Counted from the first letter of the stretch, positions 1 to 8,477 are shown. The stretch is DNA of 26,116 nt from Kiritimatiellales bacterium (GCA_021734595.1 JAIPIO010000009.1:1-26116), one strand, 5' to 3'. Notes: generated by a model not told the origin, from the letters alone. A program made the numbers and translations.

Positions 1-129
1 AAATGTCATCGTCCCCCAGGAAACCGACGCCAGCATCGCCAGAACCAGAATCCACAGAAATGATTTAAAATGGCCTTTCAGGCGAGTCGGCCATCTCTCC
101 GGCGAGGCCGGTCTGGAACTTGGATACAT
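1..129 (-). CDS. Partial hypothetical protein, N-terminus only
   Basis: An open frame starts with ATG at 129 and leaves the window at position 1. It gives 43 residues: a basic stretch (residues 8-22) followed by a hydrophobic segment (FLWILVLAMLASVSW), as in a signal anchor or signal peptide. No clear Shine-Dalgarno sequence precedes the ATG, so the start is uncertain. It would be read in the same direction as the secreted protein at 180-1193 and lies 50 bp after it, so the two may be co-transcribed. Too little is visible to assign a family, and a chance open frame cannot be excluded. Confidence 0.35.
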   Translation of the reverse strand, partial: MYPSSRPASPERWPTRLKGHFKSFLWILVLAMLASVSWGTMTF

Positions 130-179
130 ATCCAGAGGTGTATTACAAAGAAGAGGTGAGGTCAATATAGCAGAGCCGG

Positions 180-1193
180 TTAATGCCCAACGGTAATGGA
201 TGCGTTGCGCATCGACCAACCCAGTTCCGCGGGGGCTGTTTGATATTTTAGTTCCGCATTGAGATGGAAGGACTTCAGTCTGTAATCCGCCGGATTCATT
301 GAACAATCAATCTCTGGCTGTTTCGCGCGGAAGTTGGCAAGGGCGGATTCAAAGTTTTGGCGCGTTATCGAATACGAGAAGTGTTTCCAGCCCATCCAGG
401 GTAAAAACTGATAGGTGTTTGAATCGGCGCCTATGGTCATCCAGCGGGCACCCGGCATCAGACGGCTGCTGATCATCCAGCTGTGTGACGGTGTGTCATA
501 GGCGATGTTTTCAACCATCTTCGGCTTGGTTTTAACTGGCCAGCTTGAGAACAATCCAACGATATACGAAATTTTTATCTTTCGCTTTGGATCGATAAAA
601 ACCAACACGGGATTTACATACGCAATACTGCCCTTTTTCCCGGCAGAAACGGCAACGGGAATCTGCAAATCCATTGAAACAGCGAGCTTATCGCCAGGCG
701 CACGCAAAAGATCTTCACCCTCTGCCGGGGGGAAAAAGATCTGCGGGGTAACCATCAATTTATACCCGCCCGAACCCGGAAGCGGACAACCCTGTGCATC
801 CATTCCTGCGCCGGATAGGTCGGCAGAATTCAAATACGCGCCTACCGCGATGCCGGACATTTGCGCCGCCGTTGACCCGCTTTGGTTTTTCATGCCGCGC
901 TGCGCGGCGGAACGGTTCTCCGTGATCGGCAGTCCTGTTTTTTCGCCGACGTTCCAATCGACGGGAACAAAACTTCCATCGCCCGTCATTGGATTCTTTT
1001 GCCAGCTGATCATGGCGAATTCCCCCACCGGAACACGCGCCTGAACATGCATGCGGTCGCCGAACCCTTCCAGCGAAGGCTGCCGGAAGAGGACGTCCGT
1101 TCCCGATAATGATGCATCAGGGTCTGCCCCCATCATCAAAGAGGGGGCGATTAAAAGCAGAAATGCCAAGATCGGTTTCGGTGGTCGTTTCAT
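180..1193 (-). CDS. Secreted protein of unknown function
   Basis: The product has 337 residues with a clear signal peptide (MKRPPKPILAFLLLIAPSLM, cleavage probably near residue 22), so it is exported. An AGGAA Shine-Dalgarno sequence just upstream of the ATG supports the start. The mature part is rich in Ser, Gly, Pro and aromatic residues and has no transmembrane segment or catalytic motif that I recognise. One stretch (FFPPAEGEDLLRAPGDKLAVSM) and several short hydrophobic strands suggest a beta-rich fold, which is only an impression. It is divergent from ycaO and upstream of the partial gene at the window edge. I do not recognise the family and assign no function. Confidence 0.75.
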   Translation of the reverse strand: MKRPPKPILAFLLLIAPSLMMGADPDASLSGTDVLFRQPSLEGFGDRMHVQARVPVGEFAMISWQKNPMTGDGSFVPVDWNVGEKTGLPITENRSAAQRGMKNQSGSTAAQMSGIAVGAYLNSADLSGAGMDAQGCPLPGSGGYKLMVTPQIFFPPAEGEDLLRAPGDKLAVSMDLQIPVAVSAGKKGSIAYVNPVLVFIDPKRKIKISYIVGLFSSWPVKTKPKMVENIAYDTPSHSWMISSRLMPGARWMTIGADSNTYQFLPWMGWKHFSYSITRQNFESALANFRAKQPEIDCSMNPADYRLKSFHLNAELKYQTAPAELGWSMRNASITVGH

Positions 1194-1602
1194 AATTGGT
1201 TCCTAATATCTATCACATCATCGAATACCATTCAACACGGCAGTCTGCCGCTATGGCGCGGCCGGGATCGCTTTATATTGTTCCCGAAAGCAAAGCGATA
1301 GATAATTTTGCTGGAAGCAAAATAACGACCCCCGGGAGAGATTCATGGCTGGAACACTGGGCCGCAGAAATTCCAATGGCTGGAAATAACGGAGCGGAAA
1401 GTTCCAATCATTGGAAAATGGTTTTGCTGTCCGCAATTCTTCAGGAAACCGGGGTGCGAATGAAGCAACCCCTGTTAGACGGACCTCTCCAGATCCGGCA
1501 ATTGCGAGTCAACATGGTCTGGCTTTAAAAGCCCACTGTTGAGTCGCATCATTTCACTTTATCCGATATTTTCAGGTTCATTCCAATCCTTCGGGAGAAT
1601 CA
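1194..1602. other. 409-bp divergent intergenic region with inverted repeats
   Basis: This gap separates two divergently read genes and must hold both promoters, but I see no convincing -35/-10 pair. It contains several short inverted repeats: ATTTTGC and GCAAAAT around a 5-nt loop (1305-1323), TTCCAA/TTGGAA-type palindromes (1371-1385 and 1402-1416), and GGCTTT/AAAGCC (1521-1533). The ycaO ribosome binding site (GGGAGA) is at its right end. A 110-codon open frame here has no signal peptide, motif or ribosome site and is not called. Confidence 0.5.
1371..1416. repeat. Two TTCCAA-N-TTGGAA palindromes
   Basis: TTCCAATGGCTGGAA at 1371-1385 and TTCCAATCATTGGAA at 1402-1416 are near-perfect palindromes 16 bp apart. 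A third copy, TTCCAATCCCTGGAA, lies at 3382-3396 just after ycaO. All three are intergenic and flank the same gene. They could be dispersed small repeats or protein-binding sites. The sequence alone does not decide. Confidence 0.5.
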
Positions 1603-3369
1603 ATGACCACAAAAACACATATTCCGGGCAAAGACGCCGCGCTCGAAGACACCATTGAAAAGGCAAGGACCTTGCTCGACACGCATGGTTTTCCCATCGA
1701 TCTGGTTTCCAGTAAAAACCCTGTACGCAACTGCTGGTCGGTGCACCTGCGGTCGTCCGAATGTCCGCAGATCTACACCAACGGGAAAGGCGGTTCAAAA
1801 CTCGCCAGTGAGGTCAGCGCCATTCTTGAATTTTTTGAGCGGCTTTCCACCAACCTTTTCTTCTACGACTACTATCTGGGAAAAGACGCCGCTGAAAACG
1901 ACTTCGTCTTTTACCCCACCGAAAAATGGTTTCCCGTCGCCGACCCGGCCATCGTCCCAACCCGTCACCCCGACGGAACGGAACTGCTCAACGAAGCCTT
2001 GCGGATCTTCTACAACCCCGACGGAGAACTGACTCCGGAGCTGCTGCTCGACAATAATACCGACGATCCAGACCGTGGCATAGCCACCCTGCCCTTTGAA
2101 CACATCGACTCCCGCGAAATCGTCTATTTTCCCGTCAGCATTCTCACCAATCTCTACGTCAGCAACGGCATGGCGGCGGGCAATACGCCGACCGAATGTC
2201 GCGCGCAGGCGTTGGCCGAAATCCTCGAGCGCTATGTTAAGAACCAAGTCATCGCCCAAGGCATCTGCCTGCCCACCGTTCCTCCTTCCGTACTCGATCG
2301 TTTTCCCCGTATACAAAACGGCATCGAAGAACTCCGGGCGCACGGCTTCCCCATCCTTGTCAAGGATGCGTCGCTGGGCGGACAATACCCCGTCATCTGC
2401 GTCCTGCTCATCAACCCAAAAGACGGCGGGTGCTATGCCTCCTTTGGGGCCAGCTGCCGTTTCGAGGTTGCACTCGAGCGCACCGTTACCGAACTTTTGC
2501 AGGGACGCAGCCTCGATCAACTCGATGTTTTCGAGCGCCCCTCGCACAACCTCGGCGCCGTATCCGACGGGCTGAATCTCGAAAGCCATTTCATCGATTC
2601 CGTCGGACTGCTTTCGTGGAAAATGTTTGGCGACCAACCCGCTTTTGATTTTAACGATTGGGATTTTCAGGGAAGCACGGCCGAAGAATACGAACATCTG
2701 AAATCCATCGTCTGCCAATTTGGATACGAAGCCTATTGTGCCGAATACTGCCATTGCGGCATCTATACCTGCCGCATCATTGTCCCCGGCATGTCGGATG
2801 TCTATCCTGCCGATGATTTGATCTGGAGCAATAAAATCTCCGGCGCCAGCCTTCGCCCCCAGCTACTCCATCTAAACCAGATGTCCGTAGATGAGTTAAC
2901 CGCCTTTGCGGAACATCTCGAAGAACTCGGGCTGAGCGATCTGCAACCCATCTCCGATGCCATCGGCGTGCTCTTCGAAGAAGGTACGGCCTGGCACTCG
3001 CTGCGAGTTGGAGAACTCAAAGGAATGCTTGCTCTCGCAATCGGAAACCTCGAGGAGGCCGCCCAGTGGTGCAGCTGGTGTCAGCAATTTGATCTTCTAC
3101 CCCCCGCCCGGCAGAACCTGTACCGCGCCATTCATGAGCTTATTGATTTTGAGCTGGCCGGCGAAAGTCCGATCGAATACGCCACAGCCCTCGGCCTGTT
3201 TTTCGAAGAGCAGATCCTTGCCGACGCCAAGGAAATCGTTGCAGGCAAACTGACCTTTCACGGCCTCACGTTTTCCGGCAGCTGGGAAGAAACAACACCG
3301 GCCCACCAAACGTTTCTCAACATGTACCGGCGCCTTTACCCGCTCAAAGCTGCGTCCGCCCTGCGCTAA
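1603..3369 (+). CDS. ycaO: YcaO, ribosomal protein S12 methylthiotransferase accessory protein
   Basis: The 588-residue product matches the length and architecture of Escherichia coli YcaO (about 586 residues): an ATP-using YcaO cyclodehydratase-type core followed by a helical TPR-like C-terminal part (from about residue 440). Visible family features are the ATP-site segment GKGGSKLASEVSAILEFFER (residues 61-80, with E70, E77 and E80) and a second one, ECRAQALAEILERY (about residues 198-212). In E. coli this protein assists RimO in beta-methylthiolation of ribosomal protein S12. That role is known for the family and inferred here. No rimO gene is in the window. The start is supported by GGGAGA upstream. 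It stands alone, with no peptide precursor or dehydrogenase gene, so a role in natural-product biosynthesis is unlikely. Confidence 0.9.
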   Translation: MTTKTHIPGKDAALEDTIEKARTLLDTHGFPIDLVSSKNPVRNCWSVHLRSSECPQIYTNGKGGSKLASEVSAILEFFERLSTNLFFYDYYLGKDAAENDFVFYPTEKWFPVADPAIVPTRHPDGTELLNEALRIFYNPDGELTPELLLDNNTDDPDRGIATLPFEHIDSREIVYFPVSILTNLYVSNGMAAGNTPTECRAQALAEILERYVKNQVIAQGICLPTVPPSVLDRFPRIQNGIEELRAHGFPILVKDASLGGQYPVICVLLINPKDGGCYASFGASCRFEVALERTVTELLQGRSLDQLDVFERPSHNLGAVSDGLNLESHFIDSVGLLSWKMFGDQPAFDFNDWDFQGSTAEEYEHLKSIVCQFGYEAYCAEYCHCGIYTCRIIVPGMSDVYPADDLIWSNKISGASLRPQLLHLNQMSVDELTAFAEHLEELGLSDLQPISDAIGVLFEEGTAWHSLRVGELKGMLALAIGNLEEAAQWCSWCQQFDLLPPARQNLYRAIHELIDFELAGESPIEYATALGLFFEEQILADAKEIVAGKLTFHGLTFSGSWEETTPAHQTFLNMYRRLYPLKAASALR

Positions 3370-3669
3370 CATTTACAACACTTCCAATCCCTGGAAAACC
3401 CAGCCCGCATAGCCGACGCTGATTGGAAAAGGTAGGGCACGATCTCCGAGCGAGCCGTCCTGTCGCGCCGACACCCCGATAAGCCGGCAGAATAATCGGG
3501 AGGGAAATATTATTTCAGCGGATTTACCCGGAATATTGAGTACTGAACTCGCCCTTCCGACGGCGTGACTTTTTCAGCAGGCTGCTGTAATCTGCTTTTT
3601 TATTTGCGGGTCATGTAGTTTTATGCCTGCATAACGCATTAACTAATTTAAACAAAAGGGGCGCAGATC
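3370..3669. other. 300-bp intergenic region with repeat debris
   Basis: No gene is visible. The region holds a TTCCAA-type palindrome (3382-3396), a GGTAGGGC half-site (from about 3430) like one arm of the hairpin at 13459-13489, and the perfect short palindrome CAGCAG-G-CTGCTG (3575-3587). The right end carries an AGGGG ribosome-binding sequence for the next gene. The sequence looks like decayed small repeats. Confidence 0.4.
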
Positions 3670-4509
3670 ATGTTTTCACTTCTAATTTCAGCAGCTGTTT
3701 CCAGCACATTGGTTGGCATCGGTATCGTTACACATTTAAAATCAGGTATCACGGTCTTCATCGGAATTACCGGATTCATTGCTTCGTATTATTTGGTCGG
3801 ATTTCTGGTTCGGAAAAAAATTGCGGCGGTCCAGCACGCGCTCGAAGACATTCTAAAGACGGGTCAGCAGCGGATGAACCGGAAAATTCAACAGTTCCAG
3901 ACCAAACCCGGCGGAAATATTAAGCTCATGCAGCGTCAGATTGAGGCAGATCAAAAGGTTATCTATAGGCAGGCCCTCGACTTTTCCGAGCGCCTTGTGC
4001 CTTTCAAAAAGTGGAGTCTGCTGATGGGCAGGCAAATTGCCACCATGCGTTTGCAGTTTCTCTATCAATTGAAAGAATTTGAGCAAGTGGATGGAATTCT
4101 GTCAACCGGCGGGCTGTTTAAAGGCCCTTTGATGATGGAACCCATGCTGGTGGCCATGAAAATGGCGCGTCAGTATAAGAACGGTGATCTGGCGGGCGCC
4201 GAAAAAACCTTCAAACGTCGCGTGAAGTGGTTCAGGGGAGATCGCGGCACCCTGCTCTACGGGGTTATGTCATGGATGTACGTGAAAAATGGCGAGCCTG
4301 AAAAAGCGCGCCAGCTTTTACTTAAGGCGAAGGAGAGCACCGGAAACGAGGCTCTCGCCCATAATTGGGTACAACTATCCAACGACCGAGTGAAAAACTT
4401 TTCAAACACAGGTTTGGGTGACGAATGGTTCGGACTCTACCTGGAAAATCCACCTACCCCAAAACCACAGCGGATGCGTGGAAACCCAAACAAAGGTCGC
4501 GGGTTTTAG
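3670..4509 (+). CDS. Two-transmembrane protein with TPR-like C-terminal part
   Basis: The 279-residue product begins with two hydrophobic segments (about residues 3-21 and 27-48), followed by a long polar and basic region that would lie on one side of the inner membrane. Residues 130-235 have the alternating helix pattern of tetratricopeptide repeats, with lines such as GDLAGAEKTFKRR and GEPEKARQLLLKAKE, suggesting a protein-interaction platform. The extreme C-terminus is Pro/Arg/Gly-rich. AAAAGGGG upstream of ATG 3670 supports the start. Neighbours (ycaO, rlmA) share the strand, but 300 bp and 122 bp gaps do not argue for an operon. I recognise no named family, and the TPR reading is by eye only. 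Confidence 0.75.
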   Translation: MFSLLISAAVSSTLVGIGIVTHLKSGITVFIGITGFIASYYLVGFLVRKKIAAVQHALEDILKTGQQRMNRKIQQFQTKPGGNIKLMQRQIEADQKVIYRQALDFSERLVPFKKWSLLMGRQIATMRLQFLYQLKEFEQVDGILSTGGLFKGPLMMEPMLVAMKMARQYKNGDLAGAEKTFKRRVKWFRGDRGTLLYGVMSWMYVKNGEPEKARQLLLKAKESTGNEALAHNWVQLSNDRVKNFSNTGLGDEWFGLYLENPPTPKPQRMRGNPNKGRGF

Positions 4510-4631
4510 CGCCTTTGACGGACGGGTCTGCCTTCTCTCCGCAATCGGGCTTCTTCGGCGGAGAGGGCGGCGGCGGCAAATGATCATGATTAATGCTGAA
4601 ACTTGAAGATGAGTGGATATAATTCCATTTC

Positions 4632-5471
4632 ATGAATCCATCCCCTCCATTGCCACTTCTCTGCCCGGTCTGCGGCGCGCCACTGTCGCCGCTTGAAAAG
4701 ATGTACGGTTGCGCCAATGGCCACCCCTTCAACATCGCCAAGGAAGGCTATATCAATCTGCTGCTGAGCCATCAGCGGAAATCCAGGAACCCAGGGGACG
4801 ATGCGGACATGGTTATGGCGCGCCGCCGCTTCTTCGATTCCGGCGCGTTTGATCCACTGACCGACCTGATTTCCAGTTTCCCTGTCTTCAATCAAAAGGG
4901 AGTTTCCGTTCTGGACTGCGGTTGCGGCGAAGGACATTTACTCGGCGCGCTGAGCGAAAGACATGAAGGATTCTTTTGCGGCGTCGATATTTCCAAAAAA
5001 GCAGTCCAGCTGGCCTCCAAGCGACATAAACAGGCCACATGGATTGTTGCCAACGGCATGCGGGAGCTACCGGTTGCCGATTCCTCCATGAATGTAATCC
5101 TCAGCATACTCGCACCGCGCAACATAGCGGAATTCAGCCGCATCCTAAAACCGGATGGCGCGCTGCTAATTGGCGTACCGGGCCCCAACCACCTGATCGA
5201 GCTGCGAAAACAGCTCCAGTTCAGCTCCGGCGATTTTAAGGAAAAGGCCGACGAAGCCGCCGCCAAATGCGCCCCGCAGTTTATCGAAACCAACCGCGAT
5301 TTGCTGAGCTACGAGCAACCGCTCTGCCAAGAGCAGATTGCCGACCTGACCCAAATGACCCCCATCTTTTGGCGCTCCAGCCTCGAGGCCAAAGCCGCCG
5401 TGATGACTCTCGATCAGCTCGCAATCACCATCAGCTTTACCCTGTTGACGTTGAAGCGCAGCAGTTTGTAG
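4632..5471 (+). CDS. rlmA: 23S rRNA (guanine-N1)-methyltransferase, RlmA family
   Basis: The 279-residue product has the RlmA layout. An N-terminal zinc site is visible (C11 and C14 in CPVC, C27, H31), followed by the family line HPFNIAKEGYINLLL. Then comes a class I SAM-dependent methyltransferase domain with motif I VLDCGCGEGH (residues 93-102) and an acidic residue ending the next strand (GVDIS). RlmA proteins methylate N1 of a guanine in helix 35 of 23S rRNA (G745 in E. coli), and the exact base is inferred from the family. The length is close to the E. coli enzyme (269 residues). The gene is convergent with the sialidase-like gene, and the first leuS 3'-end copy starts about 100 bp after its stop. 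Confidence 0.88.
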   Translation: MNPSPPLPLLCPVCGAPLSPLEKMYGCANGHPFNIAKEGYINLLLSHQRKSRNPGDDADMVMARRRFFDSGAFDPLTDLISSFPVFNQKGVSVLDCGCGEGHLLGALSERHEGFFCGVDISKKAVQLASKRHKQATWIVANGMRELPVADSSMNVILSILAPRNIAEFSRILKPDGALLIGVPGPNHLIELRKQLQFSSGDFKEKADEAAAKCAPQFIETNRDLLSYEQPLCQEQIADLTQMTPIFWRSSLEAKAAVMTLDQLAITISFTLLTLKRSSL

Positions 5472-5571
5472 TCCCGCCTTCAGGCGGCGGAAAGCATTCG
5501 CCGGACATTCAGAGGCGAAAGCCCCATGGACGCGTGGTTTTCGTGTGTTTGGTGTATTTCGTGGTTCCCCA

Positions 5572-5660
5572 CGAAACCGCAATATTCACCAACCGCCCCG
5601 GAACAACAATCACCTTGCGGACGGTTTTGCCGTCGAGCCATTTCTGAATGCCTTCGGCGG
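5572..5660 (-). pseudogene. leuS 3'-end fragment, copy A
   Basis: Read on the minus strand, this 89-bp piece encodes the end of leucyl-tRNA synthetase: AEGIQKWLDGKTVRKVIVVP followed by GRLVNIAVS. The stop codon is lost (TGA has become TGG) and the frame runs on into unrelated sequence. It differs from copy B (15820-15908) at only 10 of 89 positions, and both end abruptly at the same internal leuS position (CCTTCGGCGG on the plus strand). It has no start or catalytic part, so it is non-functional debris or a recombination scar. It sits directly downstream of the sialidase-like gene. Confidence 0.85.
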
Positions 5661-5661
5661 G

Positions 5662-5689
5662 GAAGGCGACCTTAGATTTTGTCGCCTTC
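5662..5689. other. Perfect 9-bp hairpin across the sialidase stop codon
   Basis: GAAGGCGAC (5662-5670) and GTCGCCTTC (5681-5689) form a perfect stem around a 10-nt loop that contains the stop codon of the sialidase-like gene. No U-run follows on the minus strand, so it is not a standard intrinsic terminator. One arm lies against the end of leuS copy A, so the hairpin may have formed at that junction. It could still slow transcription or protect the mRNA end. Confidence 0.45.
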
Positions 5690-7087
5690 GCGGCGCCCGC
5701 CGCCTTGGTCGCTGGGGCGGCTTACGATATTGTTCAGGAAGCTTCCATCTTTGACGAGCTTGCCCGCCAGGATGTCCTCTTCCGTGATTTTGGATAAAAA
5801 GATAGTGTGCTGGCCTATCGTGCCACGCCCTTGGTCGTAGACAATGTAGATGGATCCGTCTTTGCCAAGCGCTGCCGAAGGATAGCTGATCTGACCGTCA
5901 TCGCACAAAAGCACTTTGTGCGTGAAGGTCTTGCCGTCGTCGTCACTTAAGTAGGCCGTCATGCGGGTGCGCGGGGTCTTGTGTTTTTCAAGCTCGCGTT
6001 CCATCTCGTTTCCGTCGGTATAGCAGTATATCTTCTTGCCTTTTTCATCTTTCATCTGGACGTCGTTTGCAACCAGCAAAACCCTTCCCGAAGGGAGTGT
6101 TTTGAGGATGCACTTGGTGTTGATCGAGAACTGCATAGGGTAGTAGCCGCCTAGATTCCAGGTCTTGCCGCCATCGAAGGATTCGGCAAATTTCTGCCCC
6201 TTCCTGGCACGGTAGAAGGAGAAGAGGCTGCCGTCTTTTCTGATGATGGGCATTTGTTCTGCAAAACCTGCGTCATTATCAACGGGGAATTCAGAAACAA
6301 ATATCGGCTGGCCGTCGACGTCTTCTTTCAAGAAGCGAATCCTCACCTTGTCGGGCTTGCCGACCAGCTTGAAGTCATCCATCGAGCGCATAATCGTGCC
6401 GTCAGGAAAAATGAGCGGCTTCATGACCGAGATGTTCTTGTTTCCAAGCAGGCGCGGCGCGGTCCAGGCGGTGTGTTCGTTTTCCGGGTCGAGCATGGTG
6501 AACTCCCACGCAGAGGAGGAGAATTCGTCCTTGCCTTTGAAATCAATGTTCCTAAGGCCGATGAAGCGGATATTGCCCTTGGGATCTTTCCACAGCATCG
6601 GGTCAGATGCTCCTGCGCCGAGGAGCTCGCTCGGGTCGAAGACAAAGACTTCTTTCCAGGTCTTGCCGCCGTCCGCGGAGGTCGATATGACCGAGAACTG
6701 GTCTCGGTGGAACGGTGCTCTTTCGGCCTGGACATTGGATCCGAACCAGGTTGCCCAGAGCCTGCCGCCCTCGGAGATTTCCACCTGGGGGCAGCCTTGA
6801 AAGAGCCTGAGATTTATGCGGTGCTTGTGGTAGGGCTTTTGTCCTTTATAATTAATTTTGATCAGAGACGGTGGCGTCTTACCCGTAATTCCGTAAGGGA
6901 AATTTTGCGACACGTCTTCCGGGGACGGGATGGTCGTGTCGCCCAGTACTGATTCTGGGGCCACTGTTTGGGCGTAGAGGGCCGTAGTGAATCCAGGCAG
7001 CAGGCCGGCGATGAGGCCGCCGCAAGCCATCAAGGATGCAACCGCCTGACGAACACGCTGAACTTGGTTTGGCATGGCAATTCTCAT
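5672..7087 (-). CDS. Secreted sialidase-like (BNR/Asp-box) protein
   Basis: The 471-residue product has a signal peptide (hydrophobic residues about 15-38, ending ALYAQ). Its beta-propeller is marked by three Asp boxes, STSADGGKTW (135-144), SFDGGKTW (303-310) and SDDDGKTF (381-388), typical of GH33 exo-alpha-sialidases and related propellers. An Arg-containing strand (HKHRINLRLFQGCPQVEI, from residue 88) resembles the region carrying the first arginine of the sialidase triad. The likely role is release of a terminal acidic sugar from extracellular glycans; the substrate is unproven. ATG 7087 is used, but ATG 7075 would also give a signal peptide. The gene is preceded by promoter/leader module P1. 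The C-terminal tail RPSDQGGGRREGDKI is low-complexity and may have been altered at the junction with leuS copy A. Confidence 0.8.
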   Translation of the reverse strand: MRIAMPNQVQRVRQAVASLMACGGLIAGLLPGFTTALYAQTVAPESVLGDTTIPSPEDVSQNFPYGITGKTPPSLIKINYKGQKPYHKHRINLRLFQGCPQVEISEGGRLWATWFGSNVQAERAPFHRDQFSVISTSADGGKTWKEVFVFDPSELLGAGASDPMLWKDPKGNIRFIGLRNIDFKGKDEFSSSAWEFTMLDPENEHTAWTAPRLLGNKNISVMKPLIFPDGTIMRSMDDFKLVGKPDKVRIRFLKEDVDGQPIFVSEFPVDNDAGFAEQMPIIRKDGSLFSFYRARKGQKFAESFDGGKTWNLGGYYPMQFSINTKCILKTLPSGRVLLVANDVQMKDEKGKKIYCYTDGNEMERELEKHKTPRTRMTAYLSDDDGKTFTHKVLLCDDGQISYPSAALGKDGSIYIVYDQGRGTIGQHTIFLSKITEEDILAGKLVKDGSFLNNIVSRPSDQGGGRREGDKI

Positions 7088-7217
7088 TGATAGGAAATCC
7101 GCTTTTCAGGCATTTGGGGCACTCCCCCGAAAAGTCATTCTAAAAGGCGGTATCATTAAAAATGGTGTAGTGGAAGGCCGTGGATTTGTCAAGGTTGTGG
7201 GCCGGCCTGTCCGGACA
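7088..7217 (-). promoter_or_regulatory. Promoter/leader module P1
   Basis: On the minus strand TTGACA (7187-7192), a 17-bp spacer and TACACC (7164-7169) form a sigma-70-like promoter for the sialidase-like gene. The spacer ends in CTTCCAC, as in P3 and nearly as in P2. The perfect palindrome TGTCCGGACA (7208-7217) lies 15 bp upstream of the -35 box. The leader starts ATGATACCGCC and continues with the conserved AGAATGACTTT block, encoding a possible 15-residue peptide (MIPPFRMTFRGSAPNA). Farther upstream, TTGCGCGGATGCC (about 7234-7250) matches the end of the IS91-type transposase seen near 8490. Support comes from alignment with modules P2, P3 and P4. Confidence 0.7.
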
Positions 7218-7316
7218 AACCACCCCTGCCGCGAACACTCGGGCATCCGCGCAACGATCACTTCCTGATTTCCCGGATGGCCCCTTTTTTCTGTTTTTTT
7301 CGCACATCCCGCATGC

Positions 7317-8258
7317 CTATTTGAGCCGAACCGTTCCAACGCCCCGATTCGTCATTTTGATTGGGAGGATCATCCCCTCTTCATCGTACTGAACGACCTC
7401 GATCGCCGTTTTTCTGCGCGTCTTCGGATTGTTGTTCTTGTAACGCCCCTTGCCCTTCACGTTTTCCCAACGGTGATAAAAGACATACCACGTCCCATCC
7501 ACCGGGTTCTGCACAAACGAATGATGTCCCGGCCCCTTGAACCGCGCGTCGCTTTCCAAAATGGCACCGCGATACGTCCAGGGACCGAGCGGCGAAACGG
7601 CGGTGGCATAATGCACCGAATAGGAATCGCGGTCATAACGACCGTGGCTGTACGACAGGTAGTAGATGCCATCGCGATGATGCATGAACGCCCCCTCCGT
7701 AAATCTTTCAGGGGTCTCCACCTCGATCTCCCGCGCAAAATTGACCATATCATCGTTCAGCTCGAAAACCCGCAACGTTGCCCCCGCACTGCCGCCGGCA
7801 TACATAAAGAACGAGCCCGACTTCGGGTCCTCAAACACCATTGGATCAATCGCCTCGAACGACGGCGCATCCTTCACTATCGCCTTTCCACTATCCTTGA
7901 ACGGCCCGACGGGCGAAGATCCCACCGCCACGCCGATGAACGACGGTTTCGGGCCGGCCGAATAGTAGAAATAATAGTTGCCGTCGCGCTCAATGATACC
8001 CGGAGCCCAGGGGCGCTTGTTCTCCGGCATCCACCCGATCTCCGAAAAGTCTAAGATCGGCCCATACCGCTCCCACGTTTCAAAATCCGATGAAGAAAAC
8101 ACATAGAACTTATTCTCAAACTGCCCATGCGTCGGATAGACATACACCTTCCCGCCTTCAATCATCGCATGCGGGTCCGCAGCATCCATAATCACCGGAT
8201 TCGCGCCCAACACCACCGAACCACCCAACAATCCCACACACGTCAACAGCACCTTCAT
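7317..8258 (-). CDS. Secreted glycoside hydrolase family 43-like enzyme
   Basis: The 313-residue product has a short signal peptide (MKVLLTCVGLLGGSVVLGAN) and the five-bladed-propeller pattern of GH43. The expected catalytic residues are visible: D28 in DAADPH (base), D138 in EAIDPMVF (pKa modulator) and E188 in FTEGAFM (acid). Further family signatures are VYVYPTHG, WAPGIIERDGNYYFYYS and the late GPGHHSF. GH43 enzymes remove arabinose, xylose or galactose from plant or algal polysaccharides; the substrate is not readable here. A strong GAGAGGAG ribosome site precedes ATG 8258. Module P2 supplies the promoter, about 150 bp upstream. The enzyme is a single catalytic domain with no carbohydrate-binding module. 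Confidence 0.87.
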   Translation of the reverse strand: MKVLLTCVGLLGGSVVLGANPVIMDAADPHAMIEGGKVYVYPTHGQFENKFYVFSSSDFETWERYGPILDFSEIGWMPENKRPWAPGIIERDGNYYFYYSAGPKPSFIGVAVGSSPVGPFKDSGKAIVKDAPSFEAIDPMVFEDPKSGSFFMYAGGSAGATLRVFELNDDMVNFAREIEVETPERFTEGAFMHHRDGIYYLSYSHGRYDRDSYSVHYATAVSPLGPWTYRGAILESDARFKGPGHHSFVQNPVDGTWYVFYHRWENVKGKGRYKNNNPKTRRKTAIEVVQYDEEGMILPIKMTNRGVGTVRLK

Positions 8259-8326
8259 TCAAACTCCTCTCGTGCCTTGGACTAATCACACAAACGGATA
8301 CTATGGACAAAACACCGCACCAATGA

Positions 8327-8456
8327 TTGATAGGAAATCGCTTCCCAGGCGATTGAGGCACTCGCCCCAAGAGGTCGTTCTAGTGCACGATTTCATGGTG
8401 ATAGGTTTAGTGGAAAATAGAGGTTTTGTCAATTTGGCCGCCTGTCTGTCCGGACA
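8327..8456 (-). promoter_or_regulatory. Promoter/leader module P2
   Basis: The minus strand has TTGACA (8427-8432), a 17-bp spacer ending TTTCCAC, and TAAACC (8404-8409). The palindrome TGTCCGGACA (8447-8456) is 14 bp upstream of the -35 box. The leader starts ATGAAATCG and contains the conserved AGAACGACCTC, then a perfect stem AATCGC/GCGATT (8336-8354). It can encode a leader peptide beginning MKSCTRTTSWGE that stops about 45 bp before GH43. Its leader tail resembles those of P1 and P4, ending TTTCCTATCA in P1 and P2. Confidence 0.72.
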
Positions 8457-8477
8457 AACCACCCCTGCCGCGAACAT

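Noticed and set aside
1196..1528. A 110-codon plus-strand open frame between the first two genes
   Set aside because: It has no ribosome site, signal or motif, contains the TTCCAA palindromes and lies in a divergent promoter region.
1795..2754. A 319-codon minus-strand open frame
   Set aside because: It is antisense to ycaO, whose family motifs are clear, and shows no recognisable protein pattern.
1603..3369. YcaO as part of a thiazole/oxazole-modified peptide cluster
   Set aside because: The length and C-terminal part match the E. coli-type housekeeping YcaO, and no precursor, dehydrogenase or transporter gene is nearby.
4545..4600. A possible fifth leuS-end scrap (CTTCTTCGGCGGAGAGGGCGGCGG on the plus strand resembles leuS DNA in the E-A-A-A-L-A-A-E region)
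   Set aside because: The match is short, low in complexity and does not continue into the conserved WLDGKTVRK part, so chance similarity is likely.
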